In this document: one piece after another, positions 55,686 through 64,000 of the stretch
Layout of the letters: each line of letters starts with the position of its first letter
How positions within the stretch are numbered: the first letter of the stretch is position 1
Source: Brachybacterium endophyticum
GTDB taxonomy: Bacteria > Actinomycetota > Actinomycetes > Actinomycetales > Dermabacteraceae
Assembly: GCF_003130585.1 (NCBI RefSeq)
Contig: NZ_QFKX01000001.1
Coordinates: forward strand, 372,001-436,000
Direction of reading: 5' to 3'
Length of the DNA: 64,000 nt
The notes under the pieces: generated by a model
Seen by the model: the letters and a program-made list of their open reading frames with translations, nothing else
Told to the model about the DNA's origin: nothing
The model's database searches: none
Made by a program: the position numbers and the translations under genes

Positions 55686-57266
55686 GTGTCCGATGCATCC
55701 CCCACCAGCACCTCTCGCCGCCGGGCGCTGCTCGGCGGAGCCACCGCCGCCGTCGCCGCCGGCGGTGCGGCGGTGACCGCGCCGATCGCCGCAGCCGACG
55801 GTCGCGGCGGCCACGGACGCGGGCAGGGCAGCGGCCATGGTCATCAGCACGGCACCGCGCGCGCCGCGACCGGTGTGCCGATCGTGTCGATCCCGCGCCA
55901 GGGCGGCGTGATCGCGACCTCGCCCGATCCGGCGACGATGTTCACGGCGCTGCCGGCGAGCACCGAGGTCGCCCCGACGGTCATCGACGTGGGGGCGCCC
56001 CTGCGCGGCCGACGGATCGAAGGGTTCGGCGGAGCGCTCACCCACTCCGCGGCGACGCTGCTGCTGCAGATGGGCACGAAGCGCCGCAGCGCGCTGCTGA
56101 CCGACCTGTTCTCACCCACCGGCGCGCACCGTCTGAACGCCCTGCGCATCCCGCTCGGCACCAGCGACTTCACCACCGACGCCGACTACTACACCTTCGC
56201 CGACTGGAAGGGACCGAGCGCGGATCCGCTGCGGCACCTCTCCATCGAGCGGGACGAGGCGAGCATCCTGCCGGTGCTGCGCGAGATCCTCGCGATCAAC
56301 CCGCAGCTGACGGTGCTGATGTCGCCGTGGTCGGCGCCCGCCTGGATGAAGACCTCCGGCTCGCTGATCGGCGGATCGCTGCACGACGACGCCCGCACCC
56401 GCGCGCTGTACGCCGAGTACCTCGCGCGGTCCGTGCAGGAGTACCGCCGCCGCGTGCGGCACCTCGAGGTCGCGGCGATCAGCGTGCAGAACGAGCCCCT
56501 GCACGGCGAGGCGCAGTACCCGTGCATGACGATGACGGCCGACGAGCAGGTCGACGTCATCGCCCGCACGCAGGACGCCCTGGCGCGGCACCACCAGAGC
56601 ACCGAGGTGTACGTCTACGACCACAACTGGGACCACCCCGAGTACCCGATCGAGGTGCTCGACGGGTTGGCGGCGAAGCGCCGGGACGCCTGGGGCGTCG
56701 GCTTCCACGCCTACGGCGGCGATGCCGCGAGCGCCGGCGACGCCGTCCAGGAAGCCCACCCGGGCGCCAGGATCTGGCTGACCGAGCAGACCGGCACGCG
56801 GAACCTCGAGAAGAGCTATCCCGAGAACTTCGCGGAATGCCTGTCGTGGATGTCCACCAACCTGTTCCTTCCGAGCCTCGCGCACCGCCACCGGGGCGTC
56901 ATCCTGTTCAACCTGGTGCTCGACGAGGACGGTGGCCCCGGGCCCTCGACCTTCACCAACGGGACGGGACTCGTGCAGTGGGAGGCCGACGGCACGAAGC
57001 TGACGCCGAATGCGGAGCTGCTGGTGATGTCGCACTTCTCGCGGTTCGTCACGCCGGGGTCGCAGCTGGTCGAGACCTCGGTCGATGGCGAGGGGCTGCT
57101 GTGCGTCGGGGCGCGGTCGGGTGGCCGGGATGTTGTGGTGGTGCACAACAACCGCGAGCCGCGCGACGTGTCGGTGCGGCGATCCAGGAGCGTGCGTGGG
57201 CACGTGCTCACGGCTAAGATTCCGGCGGTAGCGCTGGCGACGTTCGTGCTGGGCGAGGGGCGGTAG
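55686..57266 (+). CDS. Exported GH30 family glycosidase (glucosylceramidase-like)
   Basis: A 526-residue glycoside hydrolase family 30 enzyme. The N-terminus has a Tat-type signal (SRRRALLGGATAAVAAGGAAV) followed by a Gly/His-rich linker. The catalytic acid/base lies in ISVQNEPLHGE (Glu270) and the nucleophile in IWLTEQTGTRN (Glu367); GFGGALTHSAA and SPWSAPAWMKTSGS are conserved substrate-site blocks. GTG 55686 is preceded by GAGGAGAACGCC. It likely cleaves beta-glucosides, beta-1,6-glucans or related polymers outside the cell; the exact substrate is open. Confidence 0.9.
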   Translation: MSDASPTSTSRRRALLGGATAAVAAGGAAVTAPIAAADGRGGHGRGQGSGHGHQHGTARAATGVPIVSIPRQGGVIATSPDPATMFTALPASTEVAPTVIDVGAPLRGRRIEGFGGALTHSAATLLLQMGTKRRSALLTDLFSPTGAHRLNALRIPLGTSDFTTDADYYTFADWKGPSADPLRHLSIERDEASILPVLREILAINPQLTVLMSPWSAPAWMKTSGSLIGGSLHDDARTRALYAEYLARSVQEYRRRVRHLEVAAISVQNEPLHGEAQYPCMTMTADEQVDVIARTQDALARHHQSTEVYVYDHNWDHPEYPIEVLDGLAAKRRDAWGVGFHAYGGDAASAGDAVQEAHPGARIWLTEQTGTRNLEKSYPENFAECLSWMSTNLFLPSLAHRHRGVILFNLVLDEDGGPGPSTFTNGTGLVQWEADGTKLTPNAELLVMSHFSRFVTPGSQLVETSVDGEGLLCVGARSGGRDVVVVHNNREPRDVSVRRSRSVRGHVLTAKIPAVALATFVLGEGR

Positions 57267-58126
57267 AAACGAATAAGGCGTAAGCCCCTCCTGCTGCCCT
57301 TTTGGAGCGAGTGATGAGTTGTGATCGGCGAGGCTCCATGCAGGACGGGTTCGCGCGTCACACGTCCTTCGACAGCGCACTCTCCGAGGGCGCCTGCGCC
57401 GTAAACCTCCCGCCGTCCGGACTCAGCAGCCGCTCCTGTAACGCAACAGAGTCCGGGGCCCTGATCGTGCTCACCGCGGGCAGGCCCCCGGCCTCGTCGG
57501 TGAAGCTGCGCATCGTGACGGGCGCCGTCACGAGTTCGCCCTCGACGCTCAGCAGGGACTCGAAGTCCTGGTCCGCCTAGCGGTTGATGACCGCAAGAAA
57601 AGAGGCGCGATCCGGCCGGCTACGCGGTGGCGCTAACGTCCAGAAGCGGGACGTTGGCGACCATGTCGACGCACTACGCCCTACCGCCCCAGCTCTGCTC
57701 GTCACGCACGGGCAGAGTCACGGCGAATCCTGTGACCGCGGTCCACGGGGGGCATCGCTGGCTTGCGGTAGACCGTACGCGGCCGGCGGCTCGCGCTCGC
57801 GACATGGCAGCTGCGGATCGAGGCGTCGAGGACGCCTGACATGGCCGCGATCCACGGGCCCGCCGCGCTGCCGGTGAAGGTGGCGGTCGGCATGAGTGGG
57901 GCGCTGAGTTGAGAGCTCGCCTAACACTGCATCCGTCACCTACCGGTGCGGTCGTCCCGTTCGATGAAGGGACTGGAGTAGTTGAGTAGGTGACGCTGAT
58001 CTTGGGGACCCGCCCCGAAACCTGTGCAAGGCGACCATGCCCCCTAGCTCATGCAGCTTCCGGTCACCGTACGACGGCATCGAGGATAGGATTCCTGTCG
58101 AGTAGTGGAGTGATGACGGGAGTCGG
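57267..58126. other. Degenerate 860-bp stretch before the restriction locus
   Basis: No intact gene is supported. The part at 57358-57576 on the minus strand reads as a protein-like fragment (listed separately). The rest (57580-58126) has short open frames without consistent codon bias, a 7-bp inverted repeat at 57821-57837 (AGGCGTC-GAG-GACGCCT), and TAGGAT near 58087 that may be a -10 box for hsdM1. It probably marks the boundary of the transferred locus. Confidence 0.5.
57358..57576 (-). pseudogene. C-terminal gene fragment of unknown function
   Basis: A 72-codon open stretch on the minus strand, closed upstream by TAG and downstream by TGA, with strong third-position GC and plausible protein composition (starts DQDFESLLSVEGELVTAP, ends ESALSKDV). 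It has no usable start codon and ribosome site, so it looks like the tail of a lost gene. No family is recognised. Confidence 0.35.
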
Positions 58127-59677
58127 ATGAGCGAGGACGAGGCACGCGCGGCAGCGCTCGCTTTGCTGCCGGAAGGTGGCAGCAAACCACTGGCGTTGGC
58201 GGAGCTTGAGCAATATCTCGCCGCAGCAGCTGACCTGCTGCGAGGCAGCATTGACCAGGCCGACTTCAAGGCATACATCTTCCCGCTGATGTTTTTCAAG
58301 CGAATCAGCGACGTCTACCTCGAGGAGTACGCGCGGTCGCTCGACGAGTCAGGTGGCGACCACGAGTTCGCCTTGTTCGCGGAGAACCACCGGTTCGCGA
58401 TCCCTGAAGGCAGTCTCTGGGGTGACGTCCGCAAGCACACCGAAAATATCGGCACCGCACTCCAGACCGCATTCCGCGAGATCGAGAAGGCGAACCCCGA
58501 GACGCTCTACGGCATCTTCGGCAACGCTAGCTGGACCAACAAGGACAAGCTGACGGACCGCAAGCTCGCTGATCTCATCGAACACTTCTCGAGCAAGGTA
58601 CTCACCAACGCCGCCGTCCCGTCCGACGTGTTCGGCAACGCGTACGAATACCTCATCAAGAGGTTCGCCGACCAGTCGAACAAGAAGGCCGGTGAGTACT
58701 ACACGCCTCGCTCGGTGGTTGGTCTGCTCGTCAACATCCTTGACCCCACAGAGGGAGAGAGTGTCTACGACCCGGCATGTGGCACCGGTGGCATGTTGCT
58801 CGAGGTCATCGAGCATGTCAAGGCCGTTGGCGGCAGTCCAAAGACGCTCTGGGGAAAGCTCTATGGCCAAGAGAAGGTGCTCGCAACCTCGGCGATCGCC
58901 CGGATGAACCTGCTGCTTCACGGCGTCGAGGACTTCAAGATCGTCCGCGAGGACACGCTGCGCAACCCCGCCTTTTACACGGGAAACAACCTCGCGCAGT
59001 TCGACTGCGTGGTCGCCAATCCGCCGTTCTCGCTCAAGAACTGGGGCGAGCCCGATTGGGCATCCGACAAGTGGGGCCGGAACGCGCTCGGTGGTGTGCC
59101 GCCGAAGGGGTATGCCGACTGGGCGTGGGTCCAGCACATGCTCACCTCGGCGAGGCCGAACACTGGGCGCGTCGCGGTGGTCCTGCCCCAGGGCGCGCTC
59201 TTCCGGCAGGGTACTGAGTCGCGGATACGCACCCACGTGCTCAAGTCGGACCTCGTCGACGCGGTCATCGGCTTGGCTCCCAACCTGTTCTACGGAACCG
59301 GTCTCGCCGCCTGCGCGCTCATCCTTCGACAGGCGAAGCAGCCTGATGAGAAGGGCAAGGTGCTCTTCATCAACGGCGAGGATCTGTTCAAGCGCGGACG
59401 CAACCAAAATATCCTCGAGCCTGAACACGCCCAGCAGATTATCGATGCCTATGACCTCTACTCCGACATCGAGGGTCGCTCGCGCGTCGTCGACTTGGCC
59501 GAGATTGAGGGCAACGACTACAACTTGAACATCCCGCTCTACGTGGCCCCACCTGACACCGGTGAGAAGCTTACGCCCGCGGACGCTCTCGCTAATCTCG
59601 AGACGGCTCATGCCGAGGCGACCAAAACGCGTGCCGTGCTGGAGGCCGAGCTGGCGAAGTGGGGGAGGTCTGTATGA
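58127..59677 (+). CDS. hsdM: Type I restriction-modification methyltransferase subunit M1 (NPPF, m6A type)
   Basis: A 516-residue HsdM with a helical N-terminal domain (about 1-170, KAYIFPLMFFKRISDVYLEE) and an N6-methyltransferase domain. The SAM motif I is DPACGTGGML (from residue 215) and the catalytic motif IV is ANPPFSLKNWG (NPPF at 298-301), which methylates adenine. The ATG follows GACGGGAG. The gene overlaps a second, different hsdM by 4 nt. GC is visibly lower than in the rest of the window, in keeping with horizontal transfer. Confidence 0.93.
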   Translation: MSEDEARAAALALLPEGGSKPLALAELEQYLAAAADLLRGSIDQADFKAYIFPLMFFKRISDVYLEEYARSLDESGGDHEFALFAENHRFAIPEGSLWGDVRKHTENIGTALQTAFREIEKANPETLYGIFGNASWTNKDKLTDRKLADLIEHFSSKVLTNAAVPSDVFGNAYEYLIKRFADQSNKKAGEYYTPRSVVGLLVNILDPTEGESVYDPACGTGGMLLEVIEHVKAVGGSPKTLWGKLYGQEKVLATSAIARMNLLLHGVEDFKIVREDTLRNPAFYTGNNLAQFDCVVANPPFSLKNWGEPDWASDKWGRNALGGVPPKGYADWAWVQHMLTSARPNTGRVAVVLPQGALFRQGTESRIRTHVLKSDLVDAVIGLAPNLFYGTGLAACALILRQAKQPDEKGKVLFINGEDLFKRGRNQNILEPEHAQQIIDAYDLYSDIEGRSRVVDLAEIEGNDYNLNIPLYVAPPDTGEKLTPADALANLETAHAEATKTRAVLEAELAKWGRSV

Positions 59678-61167
59678 GCAGCAGGATCACGCAGCGCGAG
59701 CTGGAGAACTACCTGTGGGGCGCGGCGATCGTGCTCCGCGGTCTCATCGACGCCGGCGACTACAAGCAGTACATCTTCCCGCTGGTCTTCCTGAAGCGGA
59801 CCTCCGACGTCTACGACGAGGAGCACGCCGCCGCGATGGGGGTGTACGACGATGAGGAGCTCGCCGACCTCCCAGAGAACCACCGCTTCGCCATCCCCCA
59901 CGGCTGCCACTGGGACGACATCCGCGGCGTCACGCAGAACATCGGCGCGGCACTCCTGCATGCCATGCGCTCCATCGAGAAGGCCAACCCCGACACACTT
60001 CCCGGCGTCTTCGGCGATGGCGACTGGGGAAACAAGGACCTGCTCCCGGACTCGACGCTGGCCGACCTCATCGAGCACTTCTCCACCAAGACGCTTTCGA
60101 TCGCAAACCTTCCCGAGGACGAGCTCGGCAACGGGTACGAGTACCTGATCAAGAAGTTCGCCGACGATTCCGGTCACACGGCGCAGGAGTTCTACACGAA
60201 CCGCACGCTCGTGCACCTGATGACGATGATGCTCGAGCCGCAGCCCGGCGAATCGGTCTACGACCCCACCTGCGGCACCGGCGGCATGCTCATTTCCACC
60301 GCCGCCGAGCTCAAGCGGCAGGACAAGGAGTGGCGCAACCTGCGCCTCTACGGCCAGGAACTCAACTTCGGGACCTCGGCCATCGCGCGGATGAACCTGT
60401 TCCTGCACGGAATCACCGACGGCCACATCGCCCACGGCGACACTCTCAGCCGGCCAGCATTACTCGACAGCAAGGGCCGTCTGCAAACATTCGACGTCAT
60501 TCTGGCCAACCCGCCCTATTCTATCAAGGCATGGAACCGTGCCGCGTTCGCCAAGGACCCCTACGGCCGGAACCTCTGGGGTGCGCCGCCACAGGGACGT
60601 GCCGACTATGCGTTCTTCCAGCACATCGCCAAGAGTCTCGACCCCGATAGGGGCCGCGCTGCGATCCTCTTCCCTCACGGTGTGCTCTTCCGCCGCGAAG
60701 AGGCAGTCCTGCGTGAAGCACTGGTGAAGTCCGACCTGATCGAGTGCGTTCTCGGGCTCGGCGCAGGGCTGTTCTACAACAGCCCCATGGAGGCCGTGGT
60801 CGTCACGCTCCGCGCCAACAAGCCCGCCGAGCACCAGGGCAAGGTGCTGTTCATCAACGCCGTGAACGAAGTCGCCCGCGAACAGGCACAGTCCTTCCTC
60901 CGTGAGTCGCACCAGCACAGGATCCTGGACGCCTATCGCGCCTTCGAGCCGCAGGACGGCTTCGCTGCAGTTGCCACTCTCGATCAGATCGTCGAGAAAG
61001 GCCACAGTCTCGCGATCCCCCTATACGTCGCCGGAGCATCCGCCAAGGAAGCCGGTGAGCACGTCGATGTCAGTGTTGCCGGCGCCCAGTGGCGAGCTGC
61101 CGCGGAGGAGTCGGATCAGGCGGTTACTGACGTCCTAGCGCTGCTGAGAGCGGAGGTGACCGCGTGA
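59674..61167 (+). CDS. hsdM: Type I restriction-modification methyltransferase subunit M2 (NPPY, probable m4C type)
   Basis: A 497-residue second HsdM, clearly homologous to the first (KQYIFPLVFLKRTSDVYDEE, DPTCGTGGMLIST from residue 197) but divergent along its length, so not a recent duplicate. Motif IV is ANPPYSIKAWN with NPPY at 279-282. In the known two-M type I subgroup, NPPF subunits make m6A and NPPY subunits make m4C. GGGGGAGGTC precedes the ATG, which overlaps the M1 stop codon; the end overlaps hsdS by 4 nt. Confidence 0.9.
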   Translation: MSSRITQRELENYLWGAAIVLRGLIDAGDYKQYIFPLVFLKRTSDVYDEEHAAAMGVYDDEELADLPENHRFAIPHGCHWDDIRGVTQNIGAALLHAMRSIEKANPDTLPGVFGDGDWGNKDLLPDSTLADLIEHFSTKTLSIANLPEDELGNGYEYLIKKFADDSGHTAQEFYTNRTLVHLMTMMLEPQPGESVYDPTCGTGGMLISTAAELKRQDKEWRNLRLYGQELNFGTSAIARMNLFLHGITDGHIAHGDTLSRPALLDSKGRLQTFDVILANPPYSIKAWNRAAFAKDPYGRNLWGAPPQGRADYAFFQHIAKSLDPDRGRAAILFPHGVLFRREEAVLREALVKSDLIECVLGLGAGLFYNSPMEAVVVTLRANKPAEHQGKVLFINAVNEVAREQAQSFLRESHQHRILDAYRAFEPQDGFAAVATLDQIVEKGHSLAIPLYVAGASAKEAGEHVDVSVAGAQWRAAAEESDQAVTDVLALLRAEVTA

Positions 61168-62354
61168 GCCTCAACCTCGACAAGTCACACTGGAAACGGG
61201 TCACCTTCGGCGATGTCATTCGCAACGTCAATGAGACCGTCCGTGATCTCGAAGCGGCCGGAATCGACCGCGTCATCGCGATGGAGCACATGGACCCCGG
61301 CGAGCTGAAAATCAGCCGGTGGGGTTCAACAAAGGACGGCACCACCTTCACACGGCGCGTGAAGCCAGGCCGAACGCTCTTCGGCAAGCGCCGTGCTTAC
61401 CAGCGCAAGGTCGCCTACGCCGAGTTCGACGCCATCTGCTCCGGCGACATATACACGTTCGAGGCCGATGAGACCCAGCTCCTCGGTGAGTTGCTCCCGT
61501 TCCTCGTGCAGTCGAACGGCTTCTTCGAGCATGCTCTGGGTACATCGGCCGGGTCACTGTCCCCGCGCACCAATTGGCGCGACTTGAAGGACTTCGAGTT
61601 CGACCTTCCGCCTCTCGACGAGCAGAAGCGCATCGCCGACCTCCTCTGGGCCGTCGAGCTTCACCGGATCAACACGCTGCGTTCCAAAATGGAGGTGTCA
61701 GATGCGAAGTCATTGATGCTTGCCGAGTGCCTAGCCTCGGGTGCGGAGGAGCGTGGCTGGACTCTAACGCCCGTATCGGAGATTGTTACCTCGGGGCCGA
61801 CGAACGGGAAGTCTGCCCGCGCTAACGACGAGCAGCGAGGCGTGCCAACCTTGAGTATCAGCGCCGTGCGCGATGGCGGGGTGCGTGGCGGTGACTATGT
61901 GAAGTGGATCGAGGTTGACCCCGACTCGGTGACCTCCTTCCGCCTTCAGCCAGGTGACTTCCTCGTCGTGCGGGGCAATGGCAACCGCTCGCTGACCGGT
62001 CGTGGTGGCCTGGTCAAAGGTGGCCTTCCCCTGGGCTGTATCTATCCGGACCTCCTCATCCGCCTTCGATTCAATCCAGACCGGATGCTGCCTGCCTTCG
62101 CGGCCGAACAGTGGAACAGCGCAGCCGTGCATGCCTCGCTATTGGAGAACGCCAAGTCGACGAATGGGATCTGGAAGATCAATGGCAAGGACATCAAGTC
62201 CCATCAACTGGTTGTTCCGCCGCTCAGGGATCAGGCCCAAATCCTGGAGAAGACGACATCATTCGACGAAGCGCTTGGTGCGTCCCGGGCTGAGATTTCG
62301 GCTCTTGAGGCACTGAGCTCTGCGTTGCTGAGCGAGATTTTCGGAGGCAACTGA
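61164..62354 (+). CDS. hsdS: Type I restriction-modification specificity subunit
   Basis: A 396-residue HsdS with two target-recognition domains (about 1-150 and 200-345), each followed by a conserved helix region: DLPPLDEQKRIADLLWAV (central) and VVPPLRDQAQILEKTTSF (C-terminal). Each half-site domain should pair with one M subunit, giving an asymmetric M1M2S enzyme here. GTG 61164 overlaps the hsdM2 stop (GTGA) and follows GGAGGTGACC. The recognition sequence cannot be predicted. Confidence 0.93.
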   Translation: MSLNLDKSHWKRVTFGDVIRNVNETVRDLEAAGIDRVIAMEHMDPGELKISRWGSTKDGTTFTRRVKPGRTLFGKRRAYQRKVAYAEFDAICSGDIYTFEADETQLLGELLPFLVQSNGFFEHALGTSAGSLSPRTNWRDLKDFEFDLPPLDEQKRIADLLWAVELHRINTLRSKMEVSDAKSLMLAECLASGAEERGWTLTPVSEIVTSGPTNGKSARANDEQRGVPTLSISAVRDGGVRGGDYVKWIEVDPDSVTSFRLQPGDFLVVRGNGNRSLTGRGGLVKGGLPLGCIYPDLLIRLRFNPDRMLPAFAAEQWNSAAVHASLLENAKSTNGIWKINGKDIKSHQLVVPPLRDQAQILEKTTSFDEALGASRAEISALEALSSALLSEIFGGN

Positions 62355-64000
62355 TGGCGCAGTTCAACGAGGCGAACTCTGTCCGCGACTTCATCCGGGA
62401 CCTGGTGAAGTCCATCGACGTCCAATTCGTGCCCGGCAACGAATTGCCACGTCGTACCGACGAGGTGCTGCTGGAAGGCGTGCTTAAGAGCGCGTTGATC
62501 AGTCTTAATCCGGAGATCGAGGCAGATCCCGCGAAGGCGGATGAGGTCATCTACAACCTCCGCGCGATCTTGCTTGCGGCTCGCAATAGACCACATCCGG
62601 TGGTAGCCAACGAGGAGTTCATGGCGTGGCTGGCCGGGCAGAAGTCGATGCCGTTCGGGCCGAACGGCGAACACACCACGGTTCAATTGATCGACTTCGA
62701 CCACCTCGACGAGGACTCGGCGAACCAGTGGATCGTCTCGACTGAGGTGACCTTCAAGCAGGGTCGGCTGGAGAAGCGGTTCGACCTGGTGCTGTGGTGC
62801 AACGGCCTGCCCCTGGTGGTCGGAGAGGCGAAGACGCCTATCCGGCCTGCGTATACGTGGATCGACGGCGCTGCACAGATCCACGATGACTACGAGCAGA
62901 GCGTCCCGCAGTTCTTTGTGCCCAACGTCTTCTCGTTCGCGACGGAAGGCAAGGACTTTCGCTACGGAACCATCGGCATGCCGGTCGAGCTCTGGGGGCC
63001 CTGGCGCAATGACCCCACGGATGAGGATGCGCCGGCGAAGATCGGTCTCGTAGCGGTTCAAGAAGCCGTCGAAGGCATCATCACTCCCCGTGCCGTACTC
63101 GACTTTCTCCGATTCTTTACTCTCTACGCGACTGACAGAAAGCACCGCAAGATCAAGATCATTGCGCGGTTCCAGCAGTTCCAGGCGACGAATCTGATCA
63201 TCGACCGGGTTCTGCTCGGCAAAGTGAAGCAGGGCCTGATCTGGCACTTCCAGGGATCGGGCAAGTCGTTGCTGATGGTCTTCACCGCGCTCAAGCTGCG
63301 CGCAATGGTCGAACTGGCCAACCCGACCGTTCTGATCGTGGTCGACCGCATCGACCTGGACACCCAGATCACGGGCACTTTCAACGCCTCTGACGTGCCC
63401 GGACTGGTCTCCACCGACTCTCGAGCGCAACTGCAGATGCTGCTCAGCCAGGGAGCGCGGAAGATCATCATCACTACGATTCATAAGTTCGCTGAGGCAT
63501 CCGGTGTCCTCGACGCCCGTCAGAACATCATCGCGATGGTCGATGAGGCTCATCGCTCGCAGGAGGGCGACTACGGGCAGAAGATGCGTGAGGCCCTGCC
63601 CAACGCGTACCTCTTCGGTCTGACCGGTACGCCGATCAACCGGCGCGACCGCAACACGTTCAAGTGGTTCGGTGCATCCGAAGACGAGGGCGGGTACCTG
63701 TCGCGGTACTCATTCCAGGACTCAATCCGCGACGGTTCGACGCTTCCGTTGCACTTCGAGCCACGGCTCTCAGAGATACACATCGACCAGGAGGCGATCG
63801 ACGAGGCTTTCGAGGAACTCGCTGCCGACCGCGACCTGTCCGAGAGCGACAAGATTACGCTGTCGAAGAAGGCGGCCTCGATCGAGGTACTGATCAAGAC
63901 ACCGTCGCGCATCGCGAAGATCGCTGCCGACATCGCGACTCATTACCAAGAGAAGGTGGAGCCGCAGGGCTTCAAGGCGCAGGTCGTCGTCTACGACAAG
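62354..64000 (+). CDS. hsdR: Type I restriction endonuclease subunit R (partial, runs off the window)
   Basis: At least 549 residues of HsdR, open to the window end. The N-terminal nuclease domain shows a PD-(D/E)xK site (Asp144 in KRFDLVLW, then Glu158-Ala-Lys160 in VVGEAKTP). The SF2 translocase follows: Walker A QGSGKS at 300-305, VVDRIDLDTQITGTF, DEAH at 397-400, and LTGTPINRRDRNTFKWFG (motif III). The ATG shares one base with the hsdS stop codon. The second RecA lobe and C-terminal domain lie beyond 64000. Confidence 0.93.
   Translation, partial: MAQFNEANSVRDFIRDLVKSIDVQFVPGNELPRRTDEVLLEGVLKSALISLNPEIEADPAKADEVIYNLRAILLAARNRPHPVVANEEFMAWLAGQKSMPFGPNGEHTTVQLIDFDHLDEDSANQWIVSTEVTFKQGRLEKRFDLVLWCNGLPLVVGEAKTPIRPAYTWIDGAAQIHDDYEQSVPQFFVPNVFSFATEGKDFRYGTIGMPVELWGPWRNDPTDEDAPAKIGLVAVQEAVEGIITPRAVLDFLRFFTLYATDRKHRKIKIIARFQQFQATNLIIDRVLLGKVKQGLIWHFQGSGKSLLMVFTALKLRAMVELANPTVLIVVDRIDLDTQITGTFNASDVPGLVSTDSRAQLQMLLSQGARKIIITTIHKFAEASGVLDARQNIIAMVDEAHRSQEGDYGQKMREALPNAYLFGLTGTPINRRDRNTFKWFGASEDEGGYLSRYSFQDSIRDGSTLPLHFEPRLSEIHIDQEAIDEAFEELAADRDLSESDKITLSKKAASIEVLIKTPSRIAKIAADIATHYQEKVEPQGFKAQVVVYDK

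Noticed and set aside
57702..57893. 63-codon minus ORF in the degenerate region
   Set aside because: No ribosome site, no recognised motif and no consistent codon bias; cannot be separated from chance.
58127..61167. Tandem hsdM genes as a simple gene duplication or misassembly
   Set aside because: The two proteins are too divergent along their whole length and differ in motif IV; a recent duplication or assembly repeat would be near identical.

Overview
This window is high-GC actinobacterial DNA, most likely from a member of the Micrococcales close to Brachybacterium/Dermabacteraceae. That placement is an inference from the strong third-position GC bias, frequent GTG starts, tightly overlapping ATGA/GTGA operons and the gene content; no rRNA or tRNA was seen to confirm it. 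About 55 genes are supported.

Layout. 0.2-5.1 kb: cstA and its small YbdD/YjiX partner, ending in a strong hairpin, then an alcohol-dehydrogenase-like gene overlapping a proline-racemase-family gene that lacks both catalytic cysteines. 5.2-10.3 kb (minus): a TPP riboswitch heads an operon of two different TenA proteins (Glu type and Cys type), a glycogen-debranching-like enzyme and an S10 carboxypeptidase. 10.3-16 kb: an ArsB/SLC13-like transporter, an aconitase, an odd short protein joining a Rossmann start to a PucR-type tail, a DJ-1/PfpI protein and a nucleoside-sugar-epimerase-like protein. 16.2-21.6 kb: a pseudouridine/nucleoside salvage cluster (divergent LysR, psuG, psuK, MFS transporter, nucleoside hydrolase). 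The natural continuation of that cluster is probably the RbsD/FucU mutarotase at 28.85 kb, but a block of about 7.1 kb lies between them: a broken TetR gene, a ROK repressor, a Gfo/Idh/MocA oxidoreductase and a complete carbohydrate ABC transporter. The block is bounded by an exact 45-bp repeat of the end of the nucleoside hydrolase gene, which points to insertion or recombination.

29.3-45.6 kb: a glycerophosphodiesterase, a C69 dipeptidase, an orphan antitoxin-like small ORF, a VOC protein, an alpha/beta hydrolase, a PadR-sulfatase-MFS operon with a clear operator/promoter, a membrane-anchored HNH nuclease with an excalibur tail, a cyclase-family protein overlapping a frameshifted FAD monooxygenase, an ASCH protein, an MFS exporter, and a flotillin (SPFH) protein with a small partner behind a perfect 12-bp inverted repeat. 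45.6-49.1 kb: a secreted small protein, a GIY-YIG protein and a SNF2-like helicase. 49.2-55.5 kb (minus): a compact operon of MHS transporter, flavin monooxygenase, RidA, DUF1028 and M20 amidohydrolase, with a LysR regulator, which looks like an undescribed catabolic pathway. 55.7-57.3 kb: an exported GH30 glycosidase.

57.3-58.1 kb is a degenerate stretch leading into a lower-GC, probably transferred, type I restriction-modification locus that runs off the window edge: hsdM1-hsdM2-hsdS-hsdR. It carries two different methyltransferase subunits, one with NPPF and one with NPPY in motif IV. That is the signature of the unusual M1M2 type I subgroup that places m6A on one strand and m4C on the other; it is the most notable system in the window.
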